Shown here: positions 9,850 through 21,126 of the stretch, piece after piece | How the letters are laid out: each line of letters starts with the position of its first letter | How positions within the stretch are numbered: position 1 is the first letter of the stretch | Assembly: GCA_032717465.1 (NCBI GenBank) | Contig: CM064671.1 | Coordinates: forward strand, 55,024,491 to 55,088,490 | Direction of reading: 5' to 3' | Length of the DNA: 64,000 bases | DNA from: Coenobita brevimanus | Lineage: Eukaryota > Arthropoda > Malacostraca > Decapoda > Coenobitidae | Notes under the pieces: model-generated | What the model saw: only the letters and a program-made list of their open reading frames with translations | The model's database searches: none | What the model was told of the DNA's origin: nothing | Position numbers and translations under genes: made by a program

Positions 9850-11330
9850 ATAATAACAACGAGCACTTCTATAGATTATGACCAGAGCCTTCCAATCAGT
9901 ATACAGTATAACCGAAGTCTTGACAATATTATGTGACCATGACGTTCCGCCTACTTGAAATAGTTCATCCTTGTATGACTCAGCCTCAGCACTAAGCTTG
10001 GTCCAGATTATTGGATCATGAATGCCCAAGTTGACTTTGCCCTATGAATTTGATCTAAATAATTTCATATTTGGCTGACCCTAAACTATTTCACCAAGAA
10101 CTGAATAAAAACTTGTGAGGTAAAGGGCCAAAATTTTGACCTTGCTCTGTGACGTTTCATTTTAACGGATTATTTTCATAATTTAACCACTTCACATACT
10201 TCTCACCCTCTATCCATATAGGCTACCATATTTAGTTTAAATCAGATCAAAATAAAAAGCTGATGTATTCCTATTACCTTATTTTTGAGCAATATCTATC
10301 GTGCATCAGATCCAGTATAGAACGAAACCCATGTGTGAACACACCTGGTGATCAGTTTAACTAATTTAGAGCTATCTTACGTAAGATTTTAGGCATAGAA
10401 ACGTGTGAGGATTATGGTGAGATGTTTATAACAGTTTAATACCTCTGTGTTTAGAAATATTGAAGGATCTTCTTTGTTAAGACATAATGACACGTCGGAA
10501 CTATCCCTAAATAAAGTGTTTGCTGACACTGATATGTTTTGTCATTCCATCTCGTTTTTCACGAAGTGGAATCATAGGTTAGGTCATGTCTGTACGTCCG
10601 TTAGTCCTTACGTCTATCTCAGAAACCATATGTTGGAATATTCTCATACTTTGTATGATAGTAGGGCCATGTAGGATGTTGATCCCCGTTTTTTCATTTT
10701 TTTTTTTTAAATTTAGTCCTAGATGACCGAGTTATGACCAGTTTTCTGTTTTTGAAACTTAAATCTTTTATATTCCCATTACTTTAACAAATAGGTTTAC
10801 AGGTTGTAACGAAGTAGAATAGAGTCACGACTTGCTGATTACTGCTTTATTTTTAGATGCAGTTAACAAAAGATATGAACTAGAAGCCTCCTCAAGGGGA
10901 AATCACACCCATAGCCGATACATATCTAGCACGGCTTGGAAATGACCTTGACCTGCTTTCACCGATTTGTAATTCATAGATTTTCATCCATACTACAAAC
11001 GATTAAAAAATTTTTTGATATCTTGAGCGGTTGCTAAATTATCGTGGTAACAGACACACAGATCTTGACCTACTTTCACAAATTTCGAACTCGTAGGAGA
11101 TTCTTATTCCTAGTACTCACCTGTAATATTTGTGATATCTTGAGCAGTTGCGATTTCAAACAAAGGCAGACAAACTTAAAGCAATAATAACAGGAAGTTT
11201 CCATCCCTACTACACGCTCGTAATATTTTACGATGATATCTTGAGCAGCTGTGAAGTTATCGTGCTAATAGACTCACAGACACACACACAAATTGAAAAC
11301 AATACCAGCTTCACTACCGCGGCCGGTAAT
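9850..11330. repeat. ancient dispersed repeats of the 'gaccttg' type
   Basis: Iterated phrases such as TTGACCTTGCTCTGTGAC, AATCAGATCAAAATA and GATATCTTGAGCAG, then GTTATCGTG and ACAGACACACAG, recur here and at 43,640-44,230. They resemble a widely dispersed family known from aquatic invertebrates and fish, whose name I cannot give. The sequence is strongly diverged and no protein is visible. Confidence 0.4.
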
Positions 11331-11389
11331 AGGGCATGTATTAAGAATATTCTAGAAAATGAGGTTCCTGTTTATAGATAATGAAAATT

Positions 11390-11393
<4 letters not shown>

Positions 11394-11439
<46 letters not shown>
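11394..11439. repeat. (AT)n at LINE A1 3' tail
   Basis: About 22 AT units abut the 3' end of LINE copy A1. Other copies of the same family end in a TAGA repeat at the same place. Confidence 0.9.
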
Positions 11440-11441
<2 letters not shown>

Positions 11442-11952
11442 CCAGATGCCTCAATCCTGTACGGGGTGGCCACACACAAATTGCATCCACGTCACCCTGT
11501 CCTCTGCCATTTCACTGCCCTGCTTCTGATTCACACCTCCCTCTCTCAAAAGCCTCTCCATCCCATCCCTCCATCTCATCCTTGACCTCCTCCTCCCTCA
11601 CCCCCCCTCCACCTCAATCACACACACTCTCCTCATCAGTCTCTCACTCTCCATCCTCTCCACATGGGCAAACCACCTCAGTGTGTTCCTCCTAATGTTT
11701 CCTATCACATCCACATCCACACCACAACTCTCCTATATATCCTCATTTGTCAGCCTGTCTCTCCATGTGACTCCACAGGCTCCTTTTAACCCGAGGTGTC
11801 CCGTCGACGTATGGGCACGTCGCAATGTTTTGTCACAGCTAGTCCCATCGACGTAGCAGTACGTCGTGAAATTGCAAAGTTCATAATTTGCACAATTTTC
11901 AATTTTCACTCATGCTTTTTGGTACGTATACACGGGACACCTTCCTCTACAA

Positions 11953-12215
11953 CAAGGGTCGGCAATCTTTTGAACATGGTTTTCCAATTTATAATTAATG
12001 CCAATTTTTTCACCACTTTGCCTGTCAGGTAAGATTTTTTAACACTGTAGCGACAGTGTTAATTGATTTAGTAAGAAAGGATGTGCCCACCTCTCTCTCT
12101 CTCTCTCTCTTTGCATTTTCAATATTTTCTTTGTTACATTGGATCACGTTGAGTGCCATAGTATAGCACTTCACATGCCAAGTCTGGCACACGTGCCTAG
12201 GGTTGCCGACCCCTG
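11953..12215. mobile_element. hAT MITE with 8-bp target duplication
   Basis: The 263-bp element is flanked by CTCTACAA on both sides (11,945-11,952 and 12,216-12,223). Its inverted ends are CAAGGGTCGGCAATC and GGTTGCCGACCCCTG, the common CAGGGGTCGGCAACC type of hAT. The related element at about 52,530 carries the empty site (CTCAACAA on its opposite strand, single copy), which proves the insertion. It contains a (TC)n run and no coding potential. Confidence 0.9.
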
Positions 12216-12806
12216 CTCTACAAGATGCCAGGCAGGGACAATGCCTTACCCCGCATGGCCTCCCCCCCGTGCACGCCATTGTCTCGGCAATTCACCTGTA
12301 ATCATTGACCTGGCCAATAAAGATATTCAGGGCCAGAGTGATTTCCGATCGACGATGATGTGGAGGACAAAGTTTACGTAGCATTAGAGGAAGAAACAGT
12401 CAGAAATGATGATCAGGTAATGTCGCCAAATAAAGTCAGGTATCTTGATATGTTAGTGAGTGAAACAATGCTCATTTTGCCTATATTACTGTGTGAAAAC
12501 CAATATAGCCTACTCTCGTACTACATATAAATTCGTACCAAATAAATCCATATACACCATTTATGAGTGGTGTGGAATAGTTACCCTCCCATAGAACTCG
12601 TTTTCATTGGAGCCAGCCTGGTAGAAATCCCAGTAAGGTAAGGAGTACTGCTAGCTGTATTGAGTATTTTAAACCTCAGGTGAACGATTTCCCTATGAAT
12701 TTTCTATGTTTCTCACCAAAAGTGGGGGTTTGAGCCAAAAAAAAAAAAAAAATCCAAAATTGGTTGGGATTGGGGGGAGTCAGTGGTGGAATATCGGTCA
12801 GGATGT

Positions 12807-13434
12807 TGTCATAAAAGACTAAAATGTCATAAAAGACTTTGTATTTGCTTGTAGAGAAGTTTTATATATATTAGACTTGTGGACGAGCGGTTATTATACT
12901 GGAGTAGCTTTGTAAGTAGGTAATCTTCTTTCCCATTTGTCATGTAGTGACAGGAGAGGTAAAGAATAGTATGGGACTATTTTTATTTGTCTTGGAAATA
13001 TTAACAAGTCTCTCACACACAGCGGAGTATAAAGTAGTCCCGCTAGCTATCTCTATGTCTCGCTCTCTCTGTGTCTCTCTCAAGTTGCTAAAGCCCTTCT
13101 CCCTGCGACCTGTCTGTTGTATGGCCTCTCTCCTTCTGAGCTCTCTTTCCTAAATTCTGGTGAAACAGGAGACGTATCACGTGTGTTCCTTGTGGATGGA
13201 AAGTTTTAGAAGCCTGTGTGTATGTGTGTATGTGTGTGTATGGTCACTAGGGCTTTGTTCACGGGTGGATTGCTGACAACTAACTGCATCATCTCCTTAC
13301 TGGCCACTGTCGTCAGCTTTCCTCAGTGTAATTTGCAAGCTCATTTCCTATTCCCAGGCTCGCATAGAGCTGTCTATCTATCTATTTATCTATCTATCTA
13401 TTATGATTTTTAATTATAATATGGAGTTCTGATA
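12807..13434 (-). repeat. LTR (3' copy)
   Basis: 628 bp, including a CTCTCT-rich segment, a GTGTATGT run and a (TATC)n run near its end. It carries an open frame of 68 codons that is duplicated in the other LTR and has no known domain. Confidence 0.85.
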
Positions 13435-15848
13435 TCTGCTCGGTCACGCGAAAATGGCGTACCGTCGACAGTCAATAGTCCTAACATATTAATACACATT
13501 ATATACACATTGTAATGAACTTATAAGCTAATTAAGTGAAATACATAATATTGTAAAAGTAACATAATTGTATGAATATTGTATACATATAATATTCATA
13601 GTAAATAGTGATTATTCAGTAATATTACATTTTAAACAAGTTGTATACATATTTGAATAAATGCAATGGTTGTTGTATAACACTTTGTAAGACGTGCATG
13701 TACAACAGACGTACGCATATAATTGTGCAATGGTAATACTGCTAGGTTATACATTACATAGAGTTATCACTTTAGTAATGTCTAATATTTCACCTAACTT
13801 GTATGATGATACTGGTAATACAGAATTGTGCTATAGTTGTATGTCTTATAATATTGTACTAACATTGTGGTAATACATAATTGTAACATTGTATGAATTG
13901 TTACAAAATATTGTGTTAATGCATAATTGTGTTGGCCTTATAATTGTAGTTAAAGTTACATAAAAGATACATCTTGTTAATGCAACTGTTAATTGGCAAA
14001 AGTGTAACATAATGCAATCGTTTGTCGTTACATAATTGTTACATATCGTTTGTAGTTACATAATTGTAGTTAAAGTTACATAAAAGTTACATCTTGTTAA
14101 TGCAACTGTTACATAAATTGGTACATATTGTTTGTAGTTACATAATTGTAGTTAAAGTTACATAAAAGTTAAATCTTGTTAATGCAACTGTTACATAATT
14201 GGCAAAGTGTAACATAATGCAATCGTTTGTCGTTACATAATTGTTACATATCGTTTGTAGTTACATAATTGTAGCAAGTGTAACATAATGCAATCGTTTG
14301 TCGTTACATAATTGTAATAATTGCAGTCCTAACATATGCTGCGGTCGATGATAGTGATGATGTGTCATGCCACTTGCTTGTGGAGACAACAATTTGCTTT
14401 TTTGTTTGTAGTTTATGTGGTATTTTGACATATGTAGTAACACTTACACTTATTTTCATTTGTTTGTTATGTGATCTTACTCTATTTCTCTCGTTTTTCT
14501 TTCTTACTTTTTCTTTCTTTCTTTCTTTCTTTCTTTTCTTTCTTTTTTTTTTTTTTTTGTATGTATTGATTTTCTATAGTTTGTTTTTCTTCGCTTGTGT
14601 ACGCTTTTTCCATGTTGTTCATGGTTGCATAATTACTGGCTAATTTCCTTGGGATACTTTTTTAAAGTTTAGTTTATATTGCACAGGTATTACTGAAAAT
14701 GATATATTATAGTCCCATACTTTGTTATTTTATATAAAAAAAAATATATACACTATATACAGTATTAACTATATACACTGACTTGTTGTTCACTTGTACC
14801 TATCGTGGGTAATATGTGTGTCAGCACTCTGTGGAAATCATTGTCTTCACGATTGTGTTGAAGATGTTCACTCTTGCTAACGTCATTTGTGTTGGCCATT
14901 TTTTTTTTTTTCTAGTTTACCTTGTAACTTAATTTATATGTTTCCACTAGGTAGCTTTAATTAATAAATGTTTAATACAGTTCTTTTAATCGCTCACTGA
15001 GTAACTGTGATGGTATATTTTCTTTATTACTTTGTAGATATAATAATGTATAGCTGTATGTATGAAACACGTATTTTATGTAGGTATAAGTGGTAACACT
15101 CGTTGGTAGTAAATAAATGTTATAATAAATGAATGAATATATACAGTATAGAATATTTATTGTTGGTGATTATTTAGTGTTTGAGTTATGCAGATAACTG
15201 AAGTAATTATGTGTATTTAAGCTGTAACTATACATCACGTTTTATATGTTTGTGCAGAAGCGTATTGTCTATCACTGTGTATTGTATAAATGAAGTAACT
15301 ATGTAACTCACTAATTTTTACCGTGGTGGGAATGGTGTGGGTGGTGTTGCAAGTGGTGATAGCGTTGTTCTTCACGGGTTGATTGGCGTGTTGTGGGGTG
15401 TCAGACACACGGCTTGGCGTCGTCTCAGCACACGTATGGTGGCATCAACTTCTCACACTGGTAGCTGTGGTGAGTAAACGAGTAGCAATGAGTAACTTGA
15501 GTGAAGATGAGTAAGATCCGTTATAAATGTGGCTCTGGTGTTTTGTTGCGTGTCTTGACCTCTGCGTCAGCGATGGAGGTAGGCAGGAGAGACTGGTGGG
15601 GGTTTGTGTGCTTGTTGCTTTGGTCTTTCCTCTTCTTTACTTGCTTTGTTTTATATTCTTCTTGCTGCTGCTTGAAGTTACGTGAAGATTATAGAGTTGT
15701 TTTGTAGACTTGTAGGATATTTGCATTGTAGGCTGTATTTTGAAGGAATTCACTGTAGAACTGAAGCTAATCTTGTAGAGTCTCGCCTGCTTTTGTAGAA
15801 ATTTGCTTTTGATTCAGAGACGATGTCCGTAGATTCGCTGCCACCAAA
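13435..15848 (-). other. interior of the LTR retrotransposon
   Basis: AT-rich sequence with no gag, protease, RT or integrase. It holds an irregular tandem array (13,940-14,315; units of about 80-125 bp built on TTACATAATTGTAG, AAAGTTACATAAAAG and GCAATCGTTTGTCG) and a TTTC-rich low-complexity run (14,487-14,560). A 68-codon frame at 15,501-15,707 has a hydrophobic middle but no recognised family. The lack of coding capacity makes this a LARD/TRIM-like element. Confidence 0.7.
13940..14315. repeat. irregular 80-125-bp tandem array
   Basis: Four partial or complete units share TTACATAATTGTAGTTAAAG, TGTTAATGCAACTGTTA and AATGCAATCGTTTGTCG. Unit length varies because internal blocks are lost. 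It is part of the LTR element interior. Confidence 0.75.
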
Positions 15849-16480
15849 TGTCATAAAAGACTAAAATGTCATAAAAAACTTTGTATTTGCTTGTAGAGAA
15901 GTTTTATATATATTAGACTTGTGGACGAGCGGTTATTATACTGGAGTAGCTTTGTAAGTAGGTAATCTTCTTTCCCATTTGTCATGTAGTGACAGGAGAG
16001 GTAAAGAATAGTATGGGACTATTTTTATTTGTCTTGGAAATATTAACAAGTCTCTCACACACAGCGGAGTATAAAGTAGTCCCGCTAGCTATCTCTCTGT
16101 CTCGCTCTCTCTGTCTCTCTCTCAAGTTGCTAAAGCCCTTCTCCCTGCGACCTGTCTGTTGTATGGCCTCTCTCCTTCTGAGCTCTCTTTCCTAAATTCT
16201 GGTGAAACAGGAGACGTATCACGTGTGTTCCTTGTGGATGGAAAGTTTTAGAAGCCTGTGTGTGAGTATGTGTGTATGTGTGTGTATGGTCACTAGGGCT
16301 TTGTTCACGGGTGGATTGCTGACAACTAACTGCATCATCTCCTTACTGGCCACTGTCGTCAGCTTTCCTCAGTGTAATTTGCAAGCTCATTTCCTATTCC
16401 CAGGCTCGCATAGAGCTGTCTATCTATCTATTTATCTATCTATCTATTATGATTTGTAATTATAATATGGAGTTCTGATA
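15849..16480 (-). repeat. LTR (5' copy)
   Basis: 632 bp, nearly identical to the copy at 12,807. On the minus strand it is followed directly by the primer-binding-site-like TTTGGTGGCAGCG. Confidence 0.85.
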
Positions 16481-16748
16481 ATGTGACGGGATAAATAACT
16501 CATTTCCACTACTCTCACTCTTGACTTGTTTCCTTCCAACAACATCCAAGCTTCACTTCACCTCCATACGTTAGAGTTGGTATCACAATACTGCTGTGTA
16601 GTAGCTTTTTCACTTCCATGCTCACTTCCCTGTTTCTTATTACTGCTTTCAAGGAACCAGCAACCTTTCTTCCTTGTTGTACCCTTTCAAGCACTTCACC
16701 CTCCAAACCTCCATCCTTACTCATCACACTCCCCAAGTACTTAAACGC

Positions 16749-16751
16749 ACT

Positions 16752-16798
<47 letters not shown>
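16749..16798. repeat. (CA)n microsatellite at the 5' edge of LINE B1
   Basis: About 25 CA units separate LINE A1 from the 5' end of CR1-like copy B1. In copy A3 the same position of family A reads only ACTCACAT, so the long CA run was not part of family A. Confidence 0.9.
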
Positions 16799-16799
<1 letters not shown>

Positions 16800-17088
16800 G
16801 AGGAGGCACCAAGGAGAGCGGATGCGGGCCGACAGCGCTCCATACCGAGCCAGCACGGCCAGTGGCATTACCTAAATTAGTATCTTTATATGAGTCAAGC
16901 TCTGTACCAGGTTAGACTAAATGGTTTTCTATTTAAAAAAAAAGAAGAAAAAAAAGAAGTTTAAGCAAGACTTGTTCAAACAGGAAAGAGAACAAAGTAG
17001 CGAAAGAATGCGCTCAATCAGCTGACTGTTTGTTTAGACTACAACTGCCCCAGGGAATGTAAGTACTCTGTACTTTTAGTATTGCAAA

Positions 17089-18055
17089 ATGGCCACATAC
17101 TTGAGTAAAGCAAATTTGAAAAAGAAAAGGGATAAAGGTAGAGAGCAGGATGATGATTTCTACCAAGAACTGGTTGAAATAGAGACTCACAATAAACTGG
17201 TGGAGCGTGTACACAGACTGGAGATGGCTTTTCAGAATGAGATTGATGAAATAAAGAAGCAGATGCACTAGCAAAATGCAGAAATTGAAAAACTAGGATG
17301 GGAGGTCAACAAGAAAGACACAACCATAGATGAACTAACAGTGGAAGTGAGTACACTTAGGAGGAAAATGAGTGAAATGGCAAGTACAGTAGTCAACCAC
17401 AAGAGTATTATCGAAGAGTTAAAAAATGACACAGAGACAATTAGGCAAGTAAGCAGTCTGATAGACCAGAGCAGTGATATTGAGGAGAAGATAACACAGG
17501 TGAATGAAGCTGTGCAAAACCACAAAAATGATGTGGAAACCACGTATGCTGAAATGGTGAAAGTAAAGAAAGACTTAGAAACAAGGGTGGAAGAAAAAAG
17601 CATAAAAAAGGAGGTGAAAAGAATAATCCAAAACAATCAAAAGTTAGTCAGAGATTAATTAGATATCAACAAATCCATAGTAATCACTGGTATAGAAGAG
17701 GAAGAAGTAAGCAACTAGATATCAAGAGACAAAAAGGAGCTGGCTAACGTAATGAGCTTATTGAAAGAAGTATCAGAGGAAATCTGTAGTAAAGACATAG
17801 AGGAACACAAAAGGTTAAGGAAATACGAGAAAAGCAAGTCAAGACCTCTAAAGGTAACCTTGCAGAGTGTAAACACCGTGGAGAGATACACAAAAATCCA
17901 AAGAATCTTATGGAAAAAGAGGAGTTCAAAAATGTATGGATAAAAAGATGCATAACACAAGAGGAACTGGAATTACTGAAAGAGAAGAGGGAGGAAGCAA
18001 ACACAAAAAATGAGGGAAGATCAAAAGAGGAGAAGAATATTTTTTTTTTTTTTTC
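17089..18055 (+). pseudogene. ORF1 relic of LINE B1
   Basis: It encodes the coiled-coil-rich nucleic-acid-binding ORF1 protein: a charged start (MATYLSKANLKKKRDKG), long heptad-like stretches rich in Glu/Lys (to about residue 190), then VITGIEEEE and RPLKVTLQSVNTVE, which look like an RRM-type core. Stops replace codons after KKQMH (17,269) and after KLVRD (17,656), and there are further stops near 17,720 and 17,940. Compare the open version in B2. Confidence 0.75.
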
Positions 18056-18135
18056 AAAGTAATAGGATTGCAGGTACGAAAGTGGTACATAAACAGGAGG
18101 GAATAAAAAGGAGGAAGGTAGTAGGACCATGTCAT

Positions 18136-21003
18136 GACAAGTATATAAACAAGATGATAAAGTTGATGTACTCAAATGTGGATGGAATGGTAACTAAATT
18201 ATTAGAGATGAATGATTATGCCAGAGAAAATGAACCACATATAATATGCCTAACTGAAACAAAATTAACACCAAGGATATCAAATGACATACTAAACTTA
18301 CAGGAATATAATATATGGAGAAGAGGTAGGAACTTAAAAAAAAGAGGAGGAATTATAATATTAACTAAGAAAAATCTAAAAGTCAAAGAAATAGAACTAG
18401 ATATACCCTAACAAGTAGAACTGATTGCAGTAGAGATCAATACATCTGAAGGGAAAGTAATTGTAGCCAATTTGTACATGCCACCCAGATCGAACACATG
18501 GGAAAAAGACGAATATGAGGACCTGGCAGAGAGTACAATTCAGAGTTTAAGAGCATTACTACATAAAATGGAAGAGAAATTGAATAGAATTATACTAACT
18601 GGAGATTTTAATACAAATATAAATTGGAATACTCTAGATATAATAAGCAAAGAAAGCTGTTGGGACCAAAAGCTCCTGGATCTCGTGCAAGAGTTTTTCC
18701 TAACGCAACATGTGAGGGAAACCACCAGCAAAAGGGGACTAGATGTACCCTCAATGCTAGATCTCATAATTACTAGGCAAGAAAATGATACTGACAGTTT
18801 AATATATCACCCTCCACTCAGCAAAAGCGACCATGAAGTACTAAATTGCAACTTCAGGATAGCATATGACACAGTTAACAGCAATGAAAGTTACAAAAAG
18901 AGCCTAAACTATAAAAAGTGAAATTATCATGACCTAAGGAAGTATTTCTTAGAAATAGACTGGGAAAATGAGCTTAGAGGACAAGATTTAAATTCTATAT
19001 ATGAAAAATTCTGTGAATTTTATGAAATAGGAGTCCAGAAGTATATCCCACAGCACAAAGAAGCAGAAAAGAAAATAAAGAAATGGTTCAATACAGAATG
19101 TAAAAAAACAAAAGAAAAAAGAGATTTGTTGTGGAATAGATACAGAAGACACAATAGTGAAAGGGGATATAATAATTAAAAACAGGCAAGAAACGATTAT
19201 ACAAGAATAAGAAGGGAAGCCCAAAAACAGTTTGAGGAGGATATCGTAAATAAAAGTAGTGATCAACCGAAGCTATTTTACAGCTATATCAGAAGCAAAA
19301 CCAAAGTAAGAGATAAAATACAATCCATTAGGGACGAGGAAATCACCTATACACAACAGAGGGATATTTGTGAAGCACTAAATAAGAATTTCCAATCAGT
19401 TTTTACAGAAGAAAAAAATTTTGAGAGGGACTATGTGGAAATGCATGCCCACACATACTACCAGATATACAAATATCAGAAAAAGTAATACAAGAGGAGT
19501 TAAGTAAATTAGACAGAGGAAAAGCAAATGGTCCTGATGAAATTTCATGTTGCGTGCCACGAGAATGTGCAAAGGAGTTAAGTAAACCATTATTTTTAAT
19601 TTTCAAGAAATCCTTGAGTCAAGGTAAATTACCTGATATTTGGAAGAAAGCAAACATTGTCCCCTTATTCAAGAAAGGGAATAGACAAAATCCACTCAAC
19701 TACCGACCAGTATCACAGACCAGTGTTGTAAGCAAGGTATTAGAAAAGCTTATAAGAAAAGCTTGGGTAAATCATCTGGAAAAACACAATATGTTAACAG
19801 AAAGACAGTTTGGTTTCAGAAAAGGAAAATCATGTGTTACTAATCTGTTGACCTACTATGACAGAGTAACAGACACAATACAGGAAAGAGAAGGATGGGT
19901 GGACAGTATCTATTTAGATTTCAAGAAACCATTTGACACAGTATCACACCAAAGACTTTTATGGAAACTGTACCATCAAGGAGGAATTAGAGGCAAACTA
20001 TTTTGTTGGATGCAAGACTTTCTCATAAAAAGAGAAATGAGAACAGTACTAAGGGGAAATTACTCATCATGGAAAGAAGTGACTAGTGGAGTACCATAGG
20101 GCTCAGTGCTGGCACCAATCATGTTTTTTGTGTATATAAATGATATAGACAGTAACACTGGAAATGAAAGCTATCTAAATATGTTTGCAGATGATGCAAA
20201 AATACAAAGGAGAATTACTAACACAGACTCTTGTAAAGAGCTACAAGAAGAATTAAATAAACTTCATGAATGGAGTAATACATGGCAAATGGAATTCAAT
20301 GTGGACAAGTGTCATGTAATCAAGTTTGGTAAAAGTGGAAAAAGACATGATTAAGATTATACGATAGGAAATAAAACCCTACACACATCAGAAAAAGAGA
20401 AGGACCTAGGTGTGATTATAAATAACAGACTATCTCCGGCTGACCACATCAGTGAGAAGGTACGGAACATGTATACACTGCTTGCAAATATGAGAATAGC
20501 ATTCACATACATAAATGAAGACATACTAAGAAGGATAAGAACATCATTTATCAGACCAACCCTGCAGTATGCATCAGTAGTCTGAAGTCCTCATCTCAAA
20601 AAAAGACATAGACAAGACTGAAAAAGTTCATAGGGCCACTACTAGATGGGTACCAAGCTTAAGGGATCTAAGCTACAAAGAAAGACTAAATAAACTGAAT
20701 CTACCAACATTACAGGAGAGAAGGAAAAGAGGTGACATGATAATGCTATATAAATGCATATCAGGGAAGGAGAAAATAGACATAAATGATTACTTAACCT
20801 ATGGGGAAGCATCAACAAGAGGACACTGCAAAAAACTGCATAAGAAGAGACGTGATAAAGACGTAAGGAAATTCAGTTTCCCAAACAGAGCAATTGATCA
20901 GTGGAATGCACTACCGAATGAAATAGTGTGTGCCAAAACAATTCACAAATTTAAGGATATGTACGATAAATATGTTTTAAGACACGGGACAGTACGAGCT
21001 TGA
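18136..21003 (+). pseudogene. ORF2 (endonuclease/reverse transcriptase) relic of LINE B1
   Basis: Endonuclease motifs are visible (YSNVDGMVTKLLEMND, ICLTETKL, GDFNTNINW, SKSDHEVLN), then RT motifs (NYRPVSQTSVVSKVLEKL, RQFGFRKGKSCV, IYLDFKKPFDTV, MFADDAKI). The catalytic FADD is intact. The SGVPQGS motif is cut by a stop (CCATAG at 20,095). Stops also occur at 18,409, 18,921, 19,179 and 20,352, and frames change near 19,440 and 20,600. It cannot make an enzyme. Confidence 0.8.
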
Positions 21004-21051
21004 CTCATTCCTGTAAAGATACAATTACATAAGTACAATTAGGTAGGTAAG

Positions 21052-21052
21052 A

Positions 21053-21101
<49 letters not shown>

Positions 21102-21126
21102 TAGATAGATAGATAGATATTTATAT
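21052..21126. repeat. (AC)n(AT)n(GATA)n compound microsatellite
   Basis: It joins the 3' tail of LINE B1 to the 3' end of LINE C. The AC part continues directly from the element's terminal GTAAGAAC. Confidence 0.9.

Larger units (their letters stand above)
12807..16480 (-). mobile_element. non-autonomous LTR retrotransposon
   Basis: Two direct repeats of about 630 bp (12,807-13,434 and 15,849-16,480) start TGTCATAAAAGAC and end TTCTGATA. They differ at only a few bases and short indels, so the insertion is recent. The 4-bp target duplication ATGT lies at 12,803-12,806 and 16,481-16,484. On the minus strand the LTR at 15,849 is followed by TTTGGTGGCAGCGAA, a typical primer-binding site, which sets the orientation. 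The 2.4-kb interior encodes no gag or pol and consists of AT-rich tandem repeats, so mobilisation would need proteins in trans. Confidence 0.85.
11790..16490. mobile_element. piggyBac-like element inserted in LINE A1
   Basis: The left end is TTAA|CCCGAGGTGTCCCG and the right end is GATGTGACGGG|ATAA (a decayed TTAA). Without its own passengers the element is about 750 bp. It is homologous, in inverse orientation, to the complete element at 51,954-52,693, sharing GGGGGGAGTCAGTGGTGG, TTTGAGCC, GGAGCCAGCCT and the open stretch ending MMWRTKFT. A short acidic relic (DVEDKVYVALEEE, about 12,355-12,400) could be the remains of a transposase N-terminus. Confidence 0.7.
11440..16745 (-). mobile_element. 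RTE-like LINE copy A1, 3' fragment split by nested insertions
   Basis: The minus-strand 3' end of family A lies in two pieces. 16,745 to 16,491 encodes FKYLGSVMSKDGGLEGEVLE through the IVIPTLTYG region. 11,789 to 11,440 continues with the GACGVT...FGHVERME region and the terminal CATCTGGCAAT-like end. The pieces would be contiguous if the sequence between the TTAA at 11,786 and ATAA at 16,491 were removed: copy A3 at 48,300 shows the uninterrupted CTCTTAAATAACTC. The (CA)n at 16,749 cuts the upstream end. Confidence 0.8.
16799..21051 (+). mobile_element. CR1-like LINE copy B1, full length but broken
   Basis: The element runs from just after (CA)n to AAC(AC)n. It has a 5' region with CCAGTGGCATTACC and ATGAGTCAAGCTC, an ORF1 relic (17,089-18,055), a poly-T joint of 15 T, an ORF2 relic (18,136-21,003) and a 3' end with GTAAAGATACAATTA and ATTAGGTAGGTAAG. 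Many stops and frameshifts make it the most decayed of the three B copies. Copies B2 (37,860-41,863) and B3 (54,022-58,228) share the same order. Confidence 0.85.

Noticed and set aside
12947..13153. 68-codon open frame found twice (also 15,989-16,195)
   Set aside because: Its duplication is explained by the two LTRs; there is no domain and it is not a gene family.
14487..14560. Plus-strand hydrophobic 93-codon frame (14,362-14,643)
   Set aside because: The Phe/Leu/Ser-rich stretch comes from a TTTC low-complexity run, not from a membrane protein.
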